A stretch of DNA of 64,000 nucleotides, taken from positions 1,302,001 through 1,366,000 of the forward strand of contig CAVTWY010000002.1 in assembly GCA_963738575.1 (NCBI GenBank), given 5' to 3'. This stretch comes from CAVTWY01 sp963738575. GTDB taxonomy: Bacteria > Pseudomonadota > Gammaproteobacteria > Burkholderiales > Burkholderiaceae_C. The translations under genes were made by a program, and so were the position numbers. A model generated the notes under the pieces. It had not been told where the DNA came from. It searched no databases and saw only the letters and a list, made by a program, of their open reading frames with translations. Positions 38,019 through 45,707 of the stretch are shown here, one piece after another. The stretch's first letter is position 1, and each line of letters begins with the position of its first letter.

Positions 38019-39212
38019 ATGCGCCCTGGTGCCCTGTCCCGCTTCACCGTGCTCGACGCGACGCGCGTTCGCGCCGGCCCAACCGCCGTGCGCCTGTTTG
38101 CTGACATGGGTGCGCGCGTGATCAAACTCGAACTACCCGTCGGCGCGCCAGGCAGCGACGACATGATCGGTGGGCGCGAACACAACCGCGCCGACTACGA
38201 AAACCTGCACCGCAACAAAGAAAGCCTAACGCTTAACATGAAGTCTCCTGAGGGCTTGACCATCTTGAAGGAGCTGGTCAACCTCGCCGACGTGTTTGTC
38301 GAAAACTACCGCCCCGACGTCAAGCACCGCCTGGGCATCGGCCCCGATCAATTGCGCGCCATCAACCCGCGGCTGGTGTACGCCAGCATCTCTGGTTTTG
38401 GGCAGGACGGGCCCGTACGCCAACTGGCCCGGCTTCGACTCCATCGCCCAGGGCATGGGCGGGCTCATGAGCGTGACCGGCAAGGTGGCCGACGGCCCGA
38501 TGCGGGCTGGCATTCCGCTGGCCGATCTGTGCGCCGGCCACTTCTGTGCCATGGGCGTGCTGGCCGCGTTGCTGGAGCGAGAGGCTACGGGTGAAGGCCA
38601 ATGGGTGCAAACGTCGCTGCTCGAGTCGCAGATTGCGATGCTCGACTTCCAGGCCGCGCAGTGGCTGATCGACAAAAAAGTGCCGCAGCAAAACGGCAAC
38701 GAGCACCCGCTGACAGCGCCCACGGGCGTGTTCGAAACGCAAGACGGCCACATCAACTTGGCGGCCATCGGCCAGACGATTTGGAAGCGCTTGTGCGAGG
38801 CATTGGGCGTGCCGCAGTTGGTCCAAGAGCCTGGCTTCGGCTCCGACCCCGAACGCGTGATCAACCGTGCGCGCGTGAATGCGGCCATCGGGGCAGCCTT
38901 CAAAACGCGCAGCACCGCACAGTGGACGGACGTGCTGCTGAAGGCTGGCGTGCCGTGCGGGCCGATCCACCGCATCGACCAGGTGTTTGCCGACCCGCAG
39001 GTGCGCCACCTGGGCATCGCGCGGCCGATGCATCATCCGGAGCTGGGCGACATCTCGCTCGTGGGCCAGCCGATGCGGCTGTCGCTGCACCCGACAGGAC
39101 GCGCCGATCAAGCCGGCGCCGCATCAAGGCGACGATACCGACGCGATCCTGCAAGGGCTGGGATACAGCGCCGCAGCGCATCCAAGCGTTGCGCGCCGCC
39201 CACGTCGTCTGA
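38019..39212 (+). CDS. CaiB/BaiF family (type III) CoA-transferase, frameshifted
   Basis: ATG at 38019 has GAGGAG nine bases upstream. Landmarks: VLDATRVRAGPTAVRLFADMGARVIKLE, HRNKESLTLNMKSPEG, FVENYRPDVKHRLGIG, LVYASISGFGQDGP, then in the next frame FDSIAQGMGGLMSVTG and ADLCAGHFCAMGVLAALLERE. The expected catalytic Asp position after NRNK-type motif corresponds to ...ENYRPDV/ADLCAG. Frames change near 38425, 39110 and 39170, always in the same direction (one extra base each); the ending ALRAAHVV stops at 39212. Such enzymes move CoA between carboxylic acids, here probably activating a pathway acid. Confidence 0.82.
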
Positions 39213-39238
39213 TCACACTGAAACGGAACCAAACCACC

Positions 39239-40243
39239 ATGGCCCGCCTCGTTGCCGCATTCGGCTCATCACACAGCATCATGCTGGTCTCGCAGCGCGA
39301 AGACTGGCAGCACGGCTTTCGGGCCATCGACCCAAAGAACCCGCACTACTTCGACCGCGCCGGCAACAAGACCGACTACGACTCGCTGCTGGCCGCCGCA
39401 CCGGCCGACGCCGAAGCGATGGTCACGCCGTCAGAAGATGGGCGAGCGCTACGATCAGGCGCAGCAGCGATGGACGAAATGCGCGTGATCGCATCAAGGC
39501 TGCCCGGCTCGACGTGCTGATCGTCGTAGGCGACGACCAGACCGAACTTTTCCGCACCACCAACAACCCCGCCTTCGCGATCTACTACGGCGCGACCATC
39601 CGCAACGCCAAGAGCGAGCTAGCCGAAGGGCGACGGCTGGGTCAAGAAGGCGCGCATGTGGCGCCAGGAGCCCGGCGGCGCCGACCGCGACTACCCGGTC
39701 GACAGCGCCATGGCCGAGTGGCTGATACGCCAACTGTGCGATCGTGACTTCGACATCACCGCGATGGACGGCCTGGAGCCTGGGCAGTTCGAAGGCCATG
39801 CATTCTCGTTCATCCACCGGCGCTACCTGCAGGGCACCGAGCTGCCCATCATTCCGATAATCGTCAACACCTTCGACCCGCCAAACCAGCCGACGCCACG
39901 ACGCTGCATCCAGCTGGGCGCGGCGCTGCGTGAGTTGATCGCGTCGTACCCAAAAGACCTGCGCGTGGGCGTGCTCGCATCGGGCGGGTTGTCGCATTTC
40001 GTGGTCGACGAGGTTCTGGACAACGCGATCATGGATGCGATCCGCCGCAAGGACAGCGCCTGGCTGGCCGCGCTCGACCCCAAGCAACTGCAAGCCGGAA
40101 GCTCAGAGATTCGCAACTGGCTGATTGCCAGCGAAGCGGTGAAGGGACTCGACCTGGACTGGGTGCGTTACGTGCCGGGATACCGCAGCCCGGCCCTCAC
40201 TGGCACCGGCTTGTGCTTCGCGGCTTGGAAGACGCTCCTATGA
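39239..40243 (+). CDS. LigB-type (class III) extradiol ring-cleavage dioxygenase, frameshifted
   Basis: Begins MARLVAAFGSSHSIMLVSQRED (His after SS at the iron site), continues with DVLIVVGDDQTELFRTTNNPAFAIYYG, then PVDSAMAEWLIRQLCDRDFDITAM and GVLASGGLSHFVVDEVLDNAIMDAIRRKD, the closing signature of the LigB superfamily. Frame breaks near 39432, 39490 and 39640 each need one base removed. Size about 334 codons suggests a single-chain enzyme related to the LigB subunit, acting on protocatechuate, gallate or a related catechol. It is adjacent to three RraA-fold genes, the last LigK-like, as expected for meta-cleavage. Confidence 0.82.
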
Positions 40244-40896
40244 ACCCTTTGAATGTTCAACGGCTGCGCCGTCTCGACGCCTGCGCCGTGTCCGATGCAC
40301 TCGACAAACTCGGCCTGCCGGGCGCGGTCACTGGGCTGCCTCAGCGCAGTGGTGGTGCGCGAATCGCCGGCTGCGCGGTCACGATGAAAGTCGGCCCGGG
40401 CCAACCCCCACCCGGACCTCCAAAACACCTGGGTTGCGCTGCCATCGAAGCCGCAGGGCCTGACGCCGTGATCGTTATCGAACAGCGCAGCGGCGTTGAA
40501 GCCGGCTGCTGGGGCGGCCTGCTGACCCTGGGCGCAAAAATGCGCGGCGTGGCCGGCGTGGTGGCCGACGGGCCGTTGCGCGACGTCGATGAGGCGATCG
40601 CGTACGAGTTTCCGATCTTCAGCCGCAGCCTCACGTCGCTCACCGCGCGTGGCCGGGTGGTCGAACTGGGCACCCAAGTGCCGGTGACGATTGGCCACGT
40701 GGTGGTGCAGCCCGGCGACTACGTGCTGGCCGACCGCAGCGCAGTGATCTTCATCGACGCGCGCGACATCGACCACGTGCTCGAAGCGGCCGAACTCATC
40801 GTTGCCAAGGAGGCCGCAATGGCCAAGGCCATTCTCGCCGGCACCCCCGTCGGTGAGGTGATGGGCGGCCACTACGAACACATGCTGAAGGCATGA
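40240..40896 (+). CDS. RraA-fold family protein 1 (aldolase/decarboxylase-like)
   Basis: 218 residues from ATG 40240, which overlaps the dioxygenase stop (ATGA). It has the RraA/HMG aldolase core: ACAVSDALDKLGLPG, GARIAGCAVTMKVGPG, GGLLTLGAKMRGVAGVVADGPLRDVDEA, where GG-LLT, the Arg-Asp pair and a metal-binding Asp are recognisable, and VQPGDYVLADRSAVIFI. It diverges from the third paralogue and lacks the GYWGEIM and CIRGTGK blocks of LigK-like aldolases. A role as a second aldolase, tautomerase or decarboxylase is possible. Confidence 0.75.
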   Translation: MNPLNVQRLRRLDACAVSDALDKLGLPGAVTGLPQRSGGARIAGCAVTMKVGPGQPPPGPPKHLGCAAIEAAGPDAVIVIEQRSGVEAGCWGGLLTLGAKMRGVAGVVADGPLRDVDEAIAYEFPIFSRSLTSLTARGRVVELGTQVPVTIGHVVVQPGDYVLADRSAVIFIDARDIDHVLEAAELIVAKEAAMAKAILAGTPVGEVMGGHYEHMLKA

Positions 40897-41573
40897 ACCG
40901 GAACACCACGATGGAACAAGACCCCAACGTTGAACGCGCCGCCAGGCTCGACACCGCAACCCTCAGCGACGCACTCGACAAGCTGGCCATCGTCGGCCAG
41001 TGCTATCGCATCAAGCCGCGCAGCAGTGCGTTTCGCATGACCGGTCGCGCCTGGACCTTGTTGTACGGCCCGGCCGGCAACCCACCTGGCACGGTGGGCG
41101 ACTACATCGACGACGTGCCACCTGGCAGCGTGATCGTGCTCGACAACGGCGGGCGCGACAACGCCACCGTGTGGGGCGACATCCTGACCGAAATCGCGCA
41201 TCGGCGCGGCATGGCTGGCACCTTGATCGACGGCGTGTGCCGCGACGTGGCGCTGTGCCTTCAGCTTGGCTACCCGATCTTCAGCAAGGACCACTGGATG
41301 CGCACCGGCAAGGACCGTGTGCAAGTGGAAGCCACGGGCGTCCCCGTCAACATCGGCGACGCGCGCGTGGCGCCGGGCGACATCGTGCGCGGTGATGCCG
41401 ATGGCGTGGTGGTCATTCCCAGGGAGCATGAGATGCGCGTGCTCGACACGGCCGAGGCGGTGGAGCAAGCCGAGAACGCCATCCGCAACGCGGTGCGTGG
41501 GGGCATGCGGTTGGACGAAGCACGCAAACAGTTCAAGTACCACCAGTTGCAGACACGGGAGGCGAAGCCATGA
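40893..41573 (+). CDS. RraA-fold family protein 2
   Basis: 226 residues; starts with ATGA overlap to the preceding gene (alternative ATG at 40911). Family blocks: ATLSDALDKLAIVGQCYRI, GRAWTLLYGPAGNPPG, NATVWGDILTEIAHRRGMAGTLIDGVCRDVALCLQLGYPIF and APGDIVRGDADGVVVIPRE. The WGDILTE and DGVCRD segments carry the substrate and metal residues of the RraA aldolase group. The three consecutive proteins share order of blocks but differ in detail, so they are not recent duplicates. The substrate is unknown. Confidence 0.78.
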   Translation: MNRNTTMEQDPNVERAARLDTATLSDALDKLAIVGQCYRIKPRSSAFRMTGRAWTLLYGPAGNPPGTVGDYIDDVPPGSVIVLDNGGRDNATVWGDILTEIAHRRGMAGTLIDGVCRDVALCLQLGYPIFSKDHWMRTGKDRVQVEATGVPVNIGDARVAPGDIVRGDADGVVVIPREHEMRVLDTAEAVEQAENAIRNAVRGGMRLDEARKQFKYHQLQTREAKP

Positions 41574-42235
41574 CCGGCGAACACGACGCATCGACGACCA
41601 CGCGGCGAGACTTCCCTCGCGCGCCCGCCGAACTGGTGGCCACCGCGCGCGGCCTGCCCACGCCGACCCTGCACGAGGCCGGCGGCAAGATCGGCGCCCT
41701 GCCGTCGGCTATCAAGCCGATGGCGCCAGCGTTCAGGATCAGCGGCTCGGCGCTGACCGTGCAATCGCCGCCCGGCGACAACCTGTGGATTCACCGCGCA
41801 CTGGATATCGCAAAGCCTGGGGACGTGCTGGTCGTTAGCGTGAGCGGCGCTTACGAACACGGCTATTGGGGCGAGATCATGACGACGATGGCGCAGGTGC
41901 GCGGTCTGGCTGGGTTGGTGATCGACGGTTGCGTGCGCGATGGCGCGCTGCTTGCGCAAATCGGCTTCCCGGTGTTTGCGCGCGGGCTGTGCATTCGCGG
42001 CACCGGCAAGGACTACGGTGCCATCGGCTGGCTCAACGCGCCGGTGCTGATCGGCAGCGTGGCGGTGCAGGCCGGCGACCTGGTGGTCGGCGACGGCGAC
42101 GGCGTGGTGGTGCTGCCGCAGGCGCGTGCTGCCGACGTCGTGGCCAAGGCGGTGCAGCGCGAAGCTGACGAGGCCAAGATCCTGCAGCGCCTGCAAGCGG
42201 GCGAAAGCACGATGCAAATTTACGGCTTTCACTGA
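41570..42235 (+). CDS. 4-carboxy-4-hydroxy-2-oxoadipate (CHA) aldolase, LigK-like (RraA fold)
   Basis: 221 residues with the LigK/ProA blocks: PTPTLHEAGGKIGALPSAIKP, LTVQSPPGDNLWIHRALD, AKPGDVLVVSVSGAYEHGYWGEIM, GLAGLVIDGCVRDGALLAQIGFPVFARG and CIRGTGKDYGAIGWLNAPV. These include the conserved Arg-Asp and GYWGEIM residues that bind pyruvate and metal. LigK splits CHA to pyruvate and oxaloacetate at the end of protocatechuate 4,5-cleavage; it often also decarboxylates oxaloacetate. Start overlaps the previous stop (ATGA). Along with LigJ- and LigB-like proteins it ties the island to meta-cleavage. Confidence 0.88.
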   Translation: MTGEHDASTTTRRDFPRAPAELVATARGLPTPTLHEAGGKIGALPSAIKPMAPAFRISGSALTVQSPPGDNLWIHRALDIAKPGDVLVVSVSGAYEHGYWGEIMTTMAQVRGLAGLVIDGCVRDGALLAQIGFPVFARGLCIRGTGKDYGAIGWLNAPVLIGSVAVQAGDLVVGDGDGVVVLPQARAADVVAKAVQREADEAKILQRLQAGESTMQIYGFH

Positions 42236-42246
42236 CACGCTCGCGC

Positions 42247-43035
42247 ATGACAACCACCCCCAAACCCCGTGCGTCGGGCCAGGCGCCAGAACTTGCCATC
42301 AACGGCCCCATTGCAACCCTCACCCTGCGCCGCCCCGATGTGGCCAACCGCCTGGAGGTTGAAGACCTCCACCAGCTGCGCGCGCAAATCGTGCAGGTCA
42401 ACGCCAACGCTGAGGTGTTGGTGTTGCGCCTGCTCGGGCAGGGCCGACACTTTTGCAGCGGATTCAACCTGGGTGAATTGCAAGGCGCCGCCGAACCCGC
42501 CAGCGCACTGTTTGAGTCACTGGCCGCAGCATTTGAGAACGCACGACCGTTGACGATCGCCGCGATCCAAGGTGGCGTGTATGGCGGCGCCACCGACATG
42601 GCGCTGGCCTGCGACTTTCGCCTGGGCACGCCAGCGTGCGAGATGTTCGTGCCGGCGGCACGCCTCGGGGTGCTGTTCTACCGCGGCGGGTTGGAACGGT
42701 ACGTCAGCCGGCTCGGGTTGCAGCATGCCAAACGCGTGATGCTGTGCGGCGACAAGCTCGACGCCGAGGCGATGCGGGCCTGCGGGTTCCTTGATCGGCT
42801 GGTGCCCTCGGTGGATGCACTGATGCCAGCCGTCGACGAACTCAGCACTGCATTGGCCAGTGCCGCGCCGTTGGCCCTGCTGGGCATGAAGAAGCACCTC
42901 AACCGCATCGCCGCTGGAACCCTGGACGCAAGCGCGTTTGCGCGCGACATCGCCGCCGCGGACGCATCGGATGACCTGCGCGAAGGAGCGCTCGCCTGGC
43001 GCGAGAAGCGTGCGCCGGTGTTTCGCGGGCGCTGA
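42247..43035 (+). CDS. Crotonase-fold protein with altered active site
   Basis: 262 residues. Crotonase features are present: ANRLEVEDLHQLRAQIV, GQGRHFCSGFNLGEL and GGVYGGATDMALACDFRLG. The two Glu positions that act as base and acid in enoyl-CoA hydratases read Ala-Thr/Asp and Ala-Ala (PAARLGVLF), so ordinary hydratase chemistry seems unlikely; hydrolase, decarboxylase or dehalogenase chemistry is possible. It is the last gene of the rightward operon, 11 bases after the LigK-like gene. An unrelated toxin-antitoxin relic follows. Confidence 0.8.
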   Translation: MTTTPKPRASGQAPELAINGPIATLTLRRPDVANRLEVEDLHQLRAQIVQVNANAEVLVLRLLGQGRHFCSGFNLGELQGAAEPASALFESLAAAFENARPLTIAAIQGGVYGGATDMALACDFRLGTPACEMFVPAARLGVLFYRGGLERYVSRLGLQHAKRVMLCGDKLDAEAMRACGFLDRLVPSVDALMPAVDELSTALASAAPLALLGMKKHLNRIAAGTLDASAFARDIAAADASDDLREGALAWREKRAPVFRGR

Positions 43036-43077
43036 GACGTGGGCGCAAGAACGGCCTAAGTTCTTGACAAGGCGCTT

Positions 43078-43094
43078 GTAAAGCGTGACTTTAC
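43078..43094. promoter_or_regulatory. Inverted repeat upstream of the higBA relic (probable autoregulatory operator)
   Basis: GTAAAG, five bases, CTTTAC: a perfect 6-bp palindrome 19 bases before the higB start codon, with TTGACA 9 bases upstream of it at 43064-43069. HigA antitoxins bind such palindromes over their own promoters. The location supports conserved autoregulation of the remaining antitoxin. Confidence 0.55.
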
Positions 43095-43112
43095 GGTATA
43101 CAAAGTGTTGGA

Positions 43113-43282
43113 ATGATCAAGCCCGGATTGCGCAAGACATGAACATTCCAGGCTGGCGGCTGCTCCCATTGACGGGTGACATGGCTGGCCAATGGTCCAC
43201 TTGGGTCAACGGCAAATGGCGGCTGACCTTCGCGTTTGATGACGGCGACGCCGTGCTTGTTGACTACCGTGACTATCACTGA
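43113..43282 (+). pseudogene. Truncated HigB-type mRNA interferase toxin
   Basis: The start codon and first codons read MIK, as in intact HigB proteins, but nine codons later the frame stops. The C-terminal half of HigB survives in another frame as NIPGWRLLPLTGDMAGQW, STWVNGKWRLTFAFDDGDAV, LVDYRDYH. About 100 bases between are missing compared with the intact homologue at 46994. The toxin is therefore probably dead, although a 48-residue product could start at ATG 43139. The antitoxin gene ten bases downstream is intact. Confidence 0.7.
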
Positions 43283-43292
43283 GGTGCCCACC

Positions 43293-43604
43293 ATGACCCG
43301 CATGCACAACCCGCCCCATCCTGGCGAAACCCTGCGCGATGACGTTCTGCCTGCGCTTGGCCTGACCGTGACCGACGCTGCGCTGGCGCTGGACCTGACG
43401 CGCGTGGCCCTATCCCGCGTTCTCAATGGCCGCGCCGCCGTGTCGCCCGAGATGGCGCTTCGCCTTGAACGATGGCTTGGCATTGGCAACGGTGGCCGCG
43501 CCGATCTTTGGTTGGGCTTGCAGGTTGCGCACGATTTGTGGGTGGCAGAGAAAGCCGCGCGCGCCAAGCTCAGGCGCATCAAGCCCGTCAACTACGCGGT
43601 TTAA
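43293..43604 (+). CDS. higA: HigA-type antitoxin (XRE helix-turn-helix)
   Basis: 103 residues. It starts HNPPHPGETLRDDVLPALGL, the HigA/VapI opening, followed by the HTH segment TVTDAALALDLTRVALSRVLNGRAAVSPEMALRLERWL. ATG at 43293 is preferred to the in-frame start at 43236, which lies inside the toxin coding region. It would bind the palindrome at 43078 and once neutralised the HigB product. Kept antitoxin with lost toxin is common in decaying modules, or it may protect against related toxins such as the one at 46994. Confidence 0.88.
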   Translation: MTRMHNPPHPGETLRDDVLPALGLTVTDAALALDLTRVALSRVLNGRAAVSPEMALRLERWLGIGNGGRADLWLGLQVAHDLWVAEKAARAKLRRIKPVNYAV

Positions 43605-43897
43605 ACGTTTCAGCCGCACCGCTGCGCAGGGACACGGCCTGGAAGCTCCGAGAGCTGGAGACGACCTTTCCGGCGATGTCCTTTGGCTGAGCGAATTCTC
43701 CTCGGACTACCGGTTCATTGCTTCGGCGTCGTACGCTGCCGCATAGAACTTCAATTTGCCGCGCACGATGGCCGCACTGGCGATCTCGCCGCGCATCCAG
43801 CAGTCAAACATGCAGATCCATCCTATTCCTGAATGATAGGGATTCGGGGACAGGGTCACCCGGACGCTCGACCGAATCCCGGGGTTTGTTTCTTTAT
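43605..43897. other. Intergenic DNA without an intact gene; possible C-terminal gene relic on the minus strand
   Basis: No complete gene is seen between higA and the AbiE operator. On the minus strand, 43811 to 43707 encodes 34 residues ending EAMNR then stop, beginning MFDCWMRGEIASAAIVRG; upstream of it the frame has no credible extension. This looks like the tail of a lost gene of unknown type. Two or three direct and inverted AT-rich segments near 43850-43897 precede the AbiE promoter. Confidence 0.3.
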
Positions 43898-43923
43898 CTA
43901 GTTACTTGTTGACAAATGACTAG
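43898..43923. promoter_or_regulatory. Inverted repeat and promoter element ahead of AbiE genes
   Basis: CTAGT at 43898 and ACTAG at 43919 bracket an imperfect palindrome with TTGACA in its centre (43909-43914), about 22 bases before the AbiEi start. AbiEi antitoxins repress their own operon by binding inverted repeats in the promoter. The overlap of palindrome and -35-like TTGACA fits that logic. Confidence 0.5.
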
Positions 43924-43944
43924 CTTTAGAAACACAATGCATGA

Positions 43945-44562
43945 ATGGTCCATGGCAAAAACTCAACGATGGAATCCGCCGTGCTCGCACTCGCGGAGCG
44001 TCAACCGCTTCTTCGCGCGCGTGATCTGAATGCGCAGGCTTTGTCGACCGTGGTGCTCAGCCGTCTGGTTGCGGCGGGCAAGCTGGAACGTGTGGCACGC
44101 GGTGTCTACAGCCTGCCGGGGCGTGCAATGAGCGAACACCGGTCCCTGTCCGAAGTGGCCCTTCGGGTGCCGCGCGGTGTCGTGTGCCTGCTGTCGGCGC
44201 TGCGCGTCCATCGCATCGGCACGCAGGCGCCGTTCGAGGTCTGGCTGGCGATTCCTCCGCACACACCCACACCCCGACTGGACCAACCGGCGCTGCGTGT
44301 GGTCCGGATGTCGGGCCCGGCACTCTCCGAAGGTGTTGAACCCATCCGCATCGATGGCGTGCAAGTCCCGGTTTTCAACGCCAGCAAGACGGTGGCCGAT
44401 TGTTTCAAGTACCGCAACAAGATCGGCCAGGATGTGGCGCTGGAGGCACTGCGTGATGGCTGGGCTCAGCGCAAGCTGACCATGGATGCGCTCTGGTACT
44501 ACGCTGCGGTCAACCGCGTGGCCAATGTGATGCGGCCCTACCTGGAAAGTGTCACAGCATGA
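43945..44562 (+). CDS. abiEi: AbiEi-family antitoxin (type IV toxin-antitoxin)
   Basis: 205 residues. N-terminal winged-helix region (LALAERQPLLRARDLNAQALSTVVLSRLVAAGKLERVARGVYSLPG) followed by the AbiEi C-terminal domain (LSEVALRVPRGVVCLLSALRVHRIGTQAPFEVWLAI, SKTVADCFKYRNKIGQDVALEALRDGW). The C-terminal domain counteracts the nucleotidyltransferase toxin without touching it, the N-terminal part binds DNA. ATG at 43945 or 43969 is possible. It immediately precedes abiEii and lies in a cluster of toxin-antitoxin modules between the catabolic island and the integrated element. Confidence 0.88.
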   Translation: MVHGKNSTMESAVLALAERQPLLRARDLNAQALSTVVLSRLVAAGKLERVARGVYSLPGRAMSEHRSLSEVALRVPRGVVCLLSALRVHRIGTQAPFEVWLAIPPHTPTPRLDQPALRVVRMSGPALSEGVEPIRIDGVQVPVFNASKTVADCFKYRNKIGQDVALEALRDGWAQRKLTMDALWYYAAVNRVANVMRPYLESVTA

Positions 44563-44623
44563 GCGCTGCACGGCCGTTCCGAAAGCGCTCAGCCCCGCAG
44601 TGCGCAGCACGGAGGGTAGCCCT

Positions 44624-45469
44624 GTGACCCGCAACCTGGCCGCCTCCATCCGCGCCCGCTTGAAGCAGCGTGCCGATGCCACGAAGCAGGACTTCAACCT
44701 AACCCTCACCCACTACGGACTGGAGCGCTTGCTGTACCGGCTATCGATTTCACCGCATGCCGGCAACTACTTGCTCAAGGGTGCACTGCTGTTTTCGATA
44801 TGGTACGACCAGCCACACCGGCCGACACGCGACGCGGACCTGTTGGGCTTTGGACCGGACGACATCGATTCTGCCGTTGCAGTCTTCCATGACATCTGTG
44901 CGATGGAGGTGGAAGACGGCATCACGTTCGATCCCGCATCAGTCAAGGGATCGGCGATCCGCAAGGAAGCGGGCTATGGCGGCGTGCGGATCGACCTGCT
45001 GGCGAAGCTGGACGGAGCCCGCATCATGCTGCAGGTCGATATAGGTTTCGGCGATGCGGTGACGCCGGCTGCGGAATCGGTGAGCTACCCGGTGCTGCTC
45101 GATGACCTGCCTGCACCGCAACTACGCTCGTACCCGAAGTACACCGTGGTGTCCGAAAAGTTCCATGCGGTGTGCCTGCTCGGCATGGCCAATACCCGGA
45201 TGAAGGACTATTTCGATCTGTGGGTGTTGCTCAACGAGGGAGCCCTGGAATCGACAGAACTGCGCCGTGCCATCGACGCCACTTTTTCTCGGCGGCAGCT
45301 GCAGCTGCCGGACACCACCCCTTTGGGCTTGAGCGATGCATTTGCAAGGGATACCGTGAAGACAGCGCAATGGACCGCGTTCCTGAAAAAGAACCGACTG
45401 CAGGCCCTGGATCTGGTGGACGTGGTCACCCTGCTGCGTGATGAGTTCAACCACCTGTCTGGCCGCTGA
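44624..45469 (+). CDS. abiEii: AbiEii-family nucleotidyltransferase toxin
   Basis: 281 residues. The DNA polymerase-beta-like nucleotidyltransferase motif is KGALLFSIWYDQPHRPTRDADLL (Gly, then Arg-x-Thr-Arg-Asp-Ala-Asp, with catalytic Asp residues); later EKFHAVCLLGMANTRMKDYFDLW is the conserved AbiEii motif III region. GTG at 44624 has GAGGG spaced correctly and matches the usual TRNLAASIRARLK opening; an in-frame GTG at 44549 would overlap the antitoxin. Family members block growth or phage replication by modifying tRNA or nucleotides. Confidence 0.9.
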   Translation: MTRNLAASIRARLKQRADATKQDFNLTLTHYGLERLLYRLSISPHAGNYLLKGALLFSIWYDQPHRPTRDADLLGFGPDDIDSAVAVFHDICAMEVEDGITFDPASVKGSAIRKEAGYGGVRIDLLAKLDGARIMLQVDIGFGDAVTPAAESVSYPVLLDDLPAPQLRSYPKYTVVSEKFHAVCLLGMANTRMKDYFDLWVLLNEGALESTELRRAIDATFSRRQLQLPDTTPLGLSDAFARDTVKTAQWTAFLKKNRLQALDLVDVVTLLRDEFNHLSGR

Positions 45470-45526
45470 AGGTCTGCGCTCCCATTGCGCAAGAGCCCAC
45501 GCAAAGCTTCTTTGGCCAGCCAGAAG

Positions 45527-45548
45527 CAAAAAAGCCACCCGAGGGTGG
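45527..45548 (-). terminator. Rho-independent terminator, originally downstream of tRNA-Val
   Basis: Read on the minus strand: CCACCC, GA-loop, GGGTGG followed by a run of six Ts. Nothing minus-strand ends here now, but the truncated tRNA-Val 3' sequence lies 28 bases upstream in that sense. It appears to be the terminator of the tRNA-Val gene, separated from it by insertion of the 6.6-kb element. It could still catch readthrough from the element. Confidence 0.6.
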
Positions 45549-45575
45549 ATGCGTTACTATTTTACAAATCAATAC

Positions 45576-45626
45576 TTGGTGGGCGGTGCAGGGTTCGAAC
45601 CTGCGACCCCTGCCGTGTGAAGGCAG
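45576..45626 (-). repeat. Left attachment repeat (partial tRNA-Val)
   Basis: 51 bases identical to 52135-52185, covering CCA end, T arm and the 3' side of the anticodon arm of tRNA-Val. Just beyond 45626 the sequences diverge (GGAAACC versus TGCTCTA). It lacks the D arm and 5' acceptor strand, so it cannot make a tRNA. Confidence 0.9.
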
Positions 45627-45639
45627 GGAAACCGGTGTT

Positions 45640-45685
45640 TTGCGGACTCATGCGAACGAGTCCTCATAGGTAAAACCGTCCGCAA
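45640..45685. promoter_or_regulatory. Competing inverted repeats inside the left end of the element
   Basis: TTGCGGAC at 45640-45647 pairs with GTCCGCAA at 45678-45685, while GGACTC (45644-45649) pairs with GAGTCC (45658-45663). The two stems share GGAC and cannot form together. It lies between the attachment core and the integrase gene and may be an excisionase/integrase site or an attenuator in the integrase leader. Confidence 0.4.
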
Positions 45686-45707
45686 GCGTCCATAATAGTG
45701 CCCATAG

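Noticed and set aside
43605..43897. Intact gene between higA and abiEi
   Set aside because: Only a 34-codon tail on the minus strand reads plausibly; no start or family.
45576..45650. A second tRNA gene
   Set aside because: Only the 3' half matches; the D arm and 5' acceptor are missing, so it is an attachment repeat.
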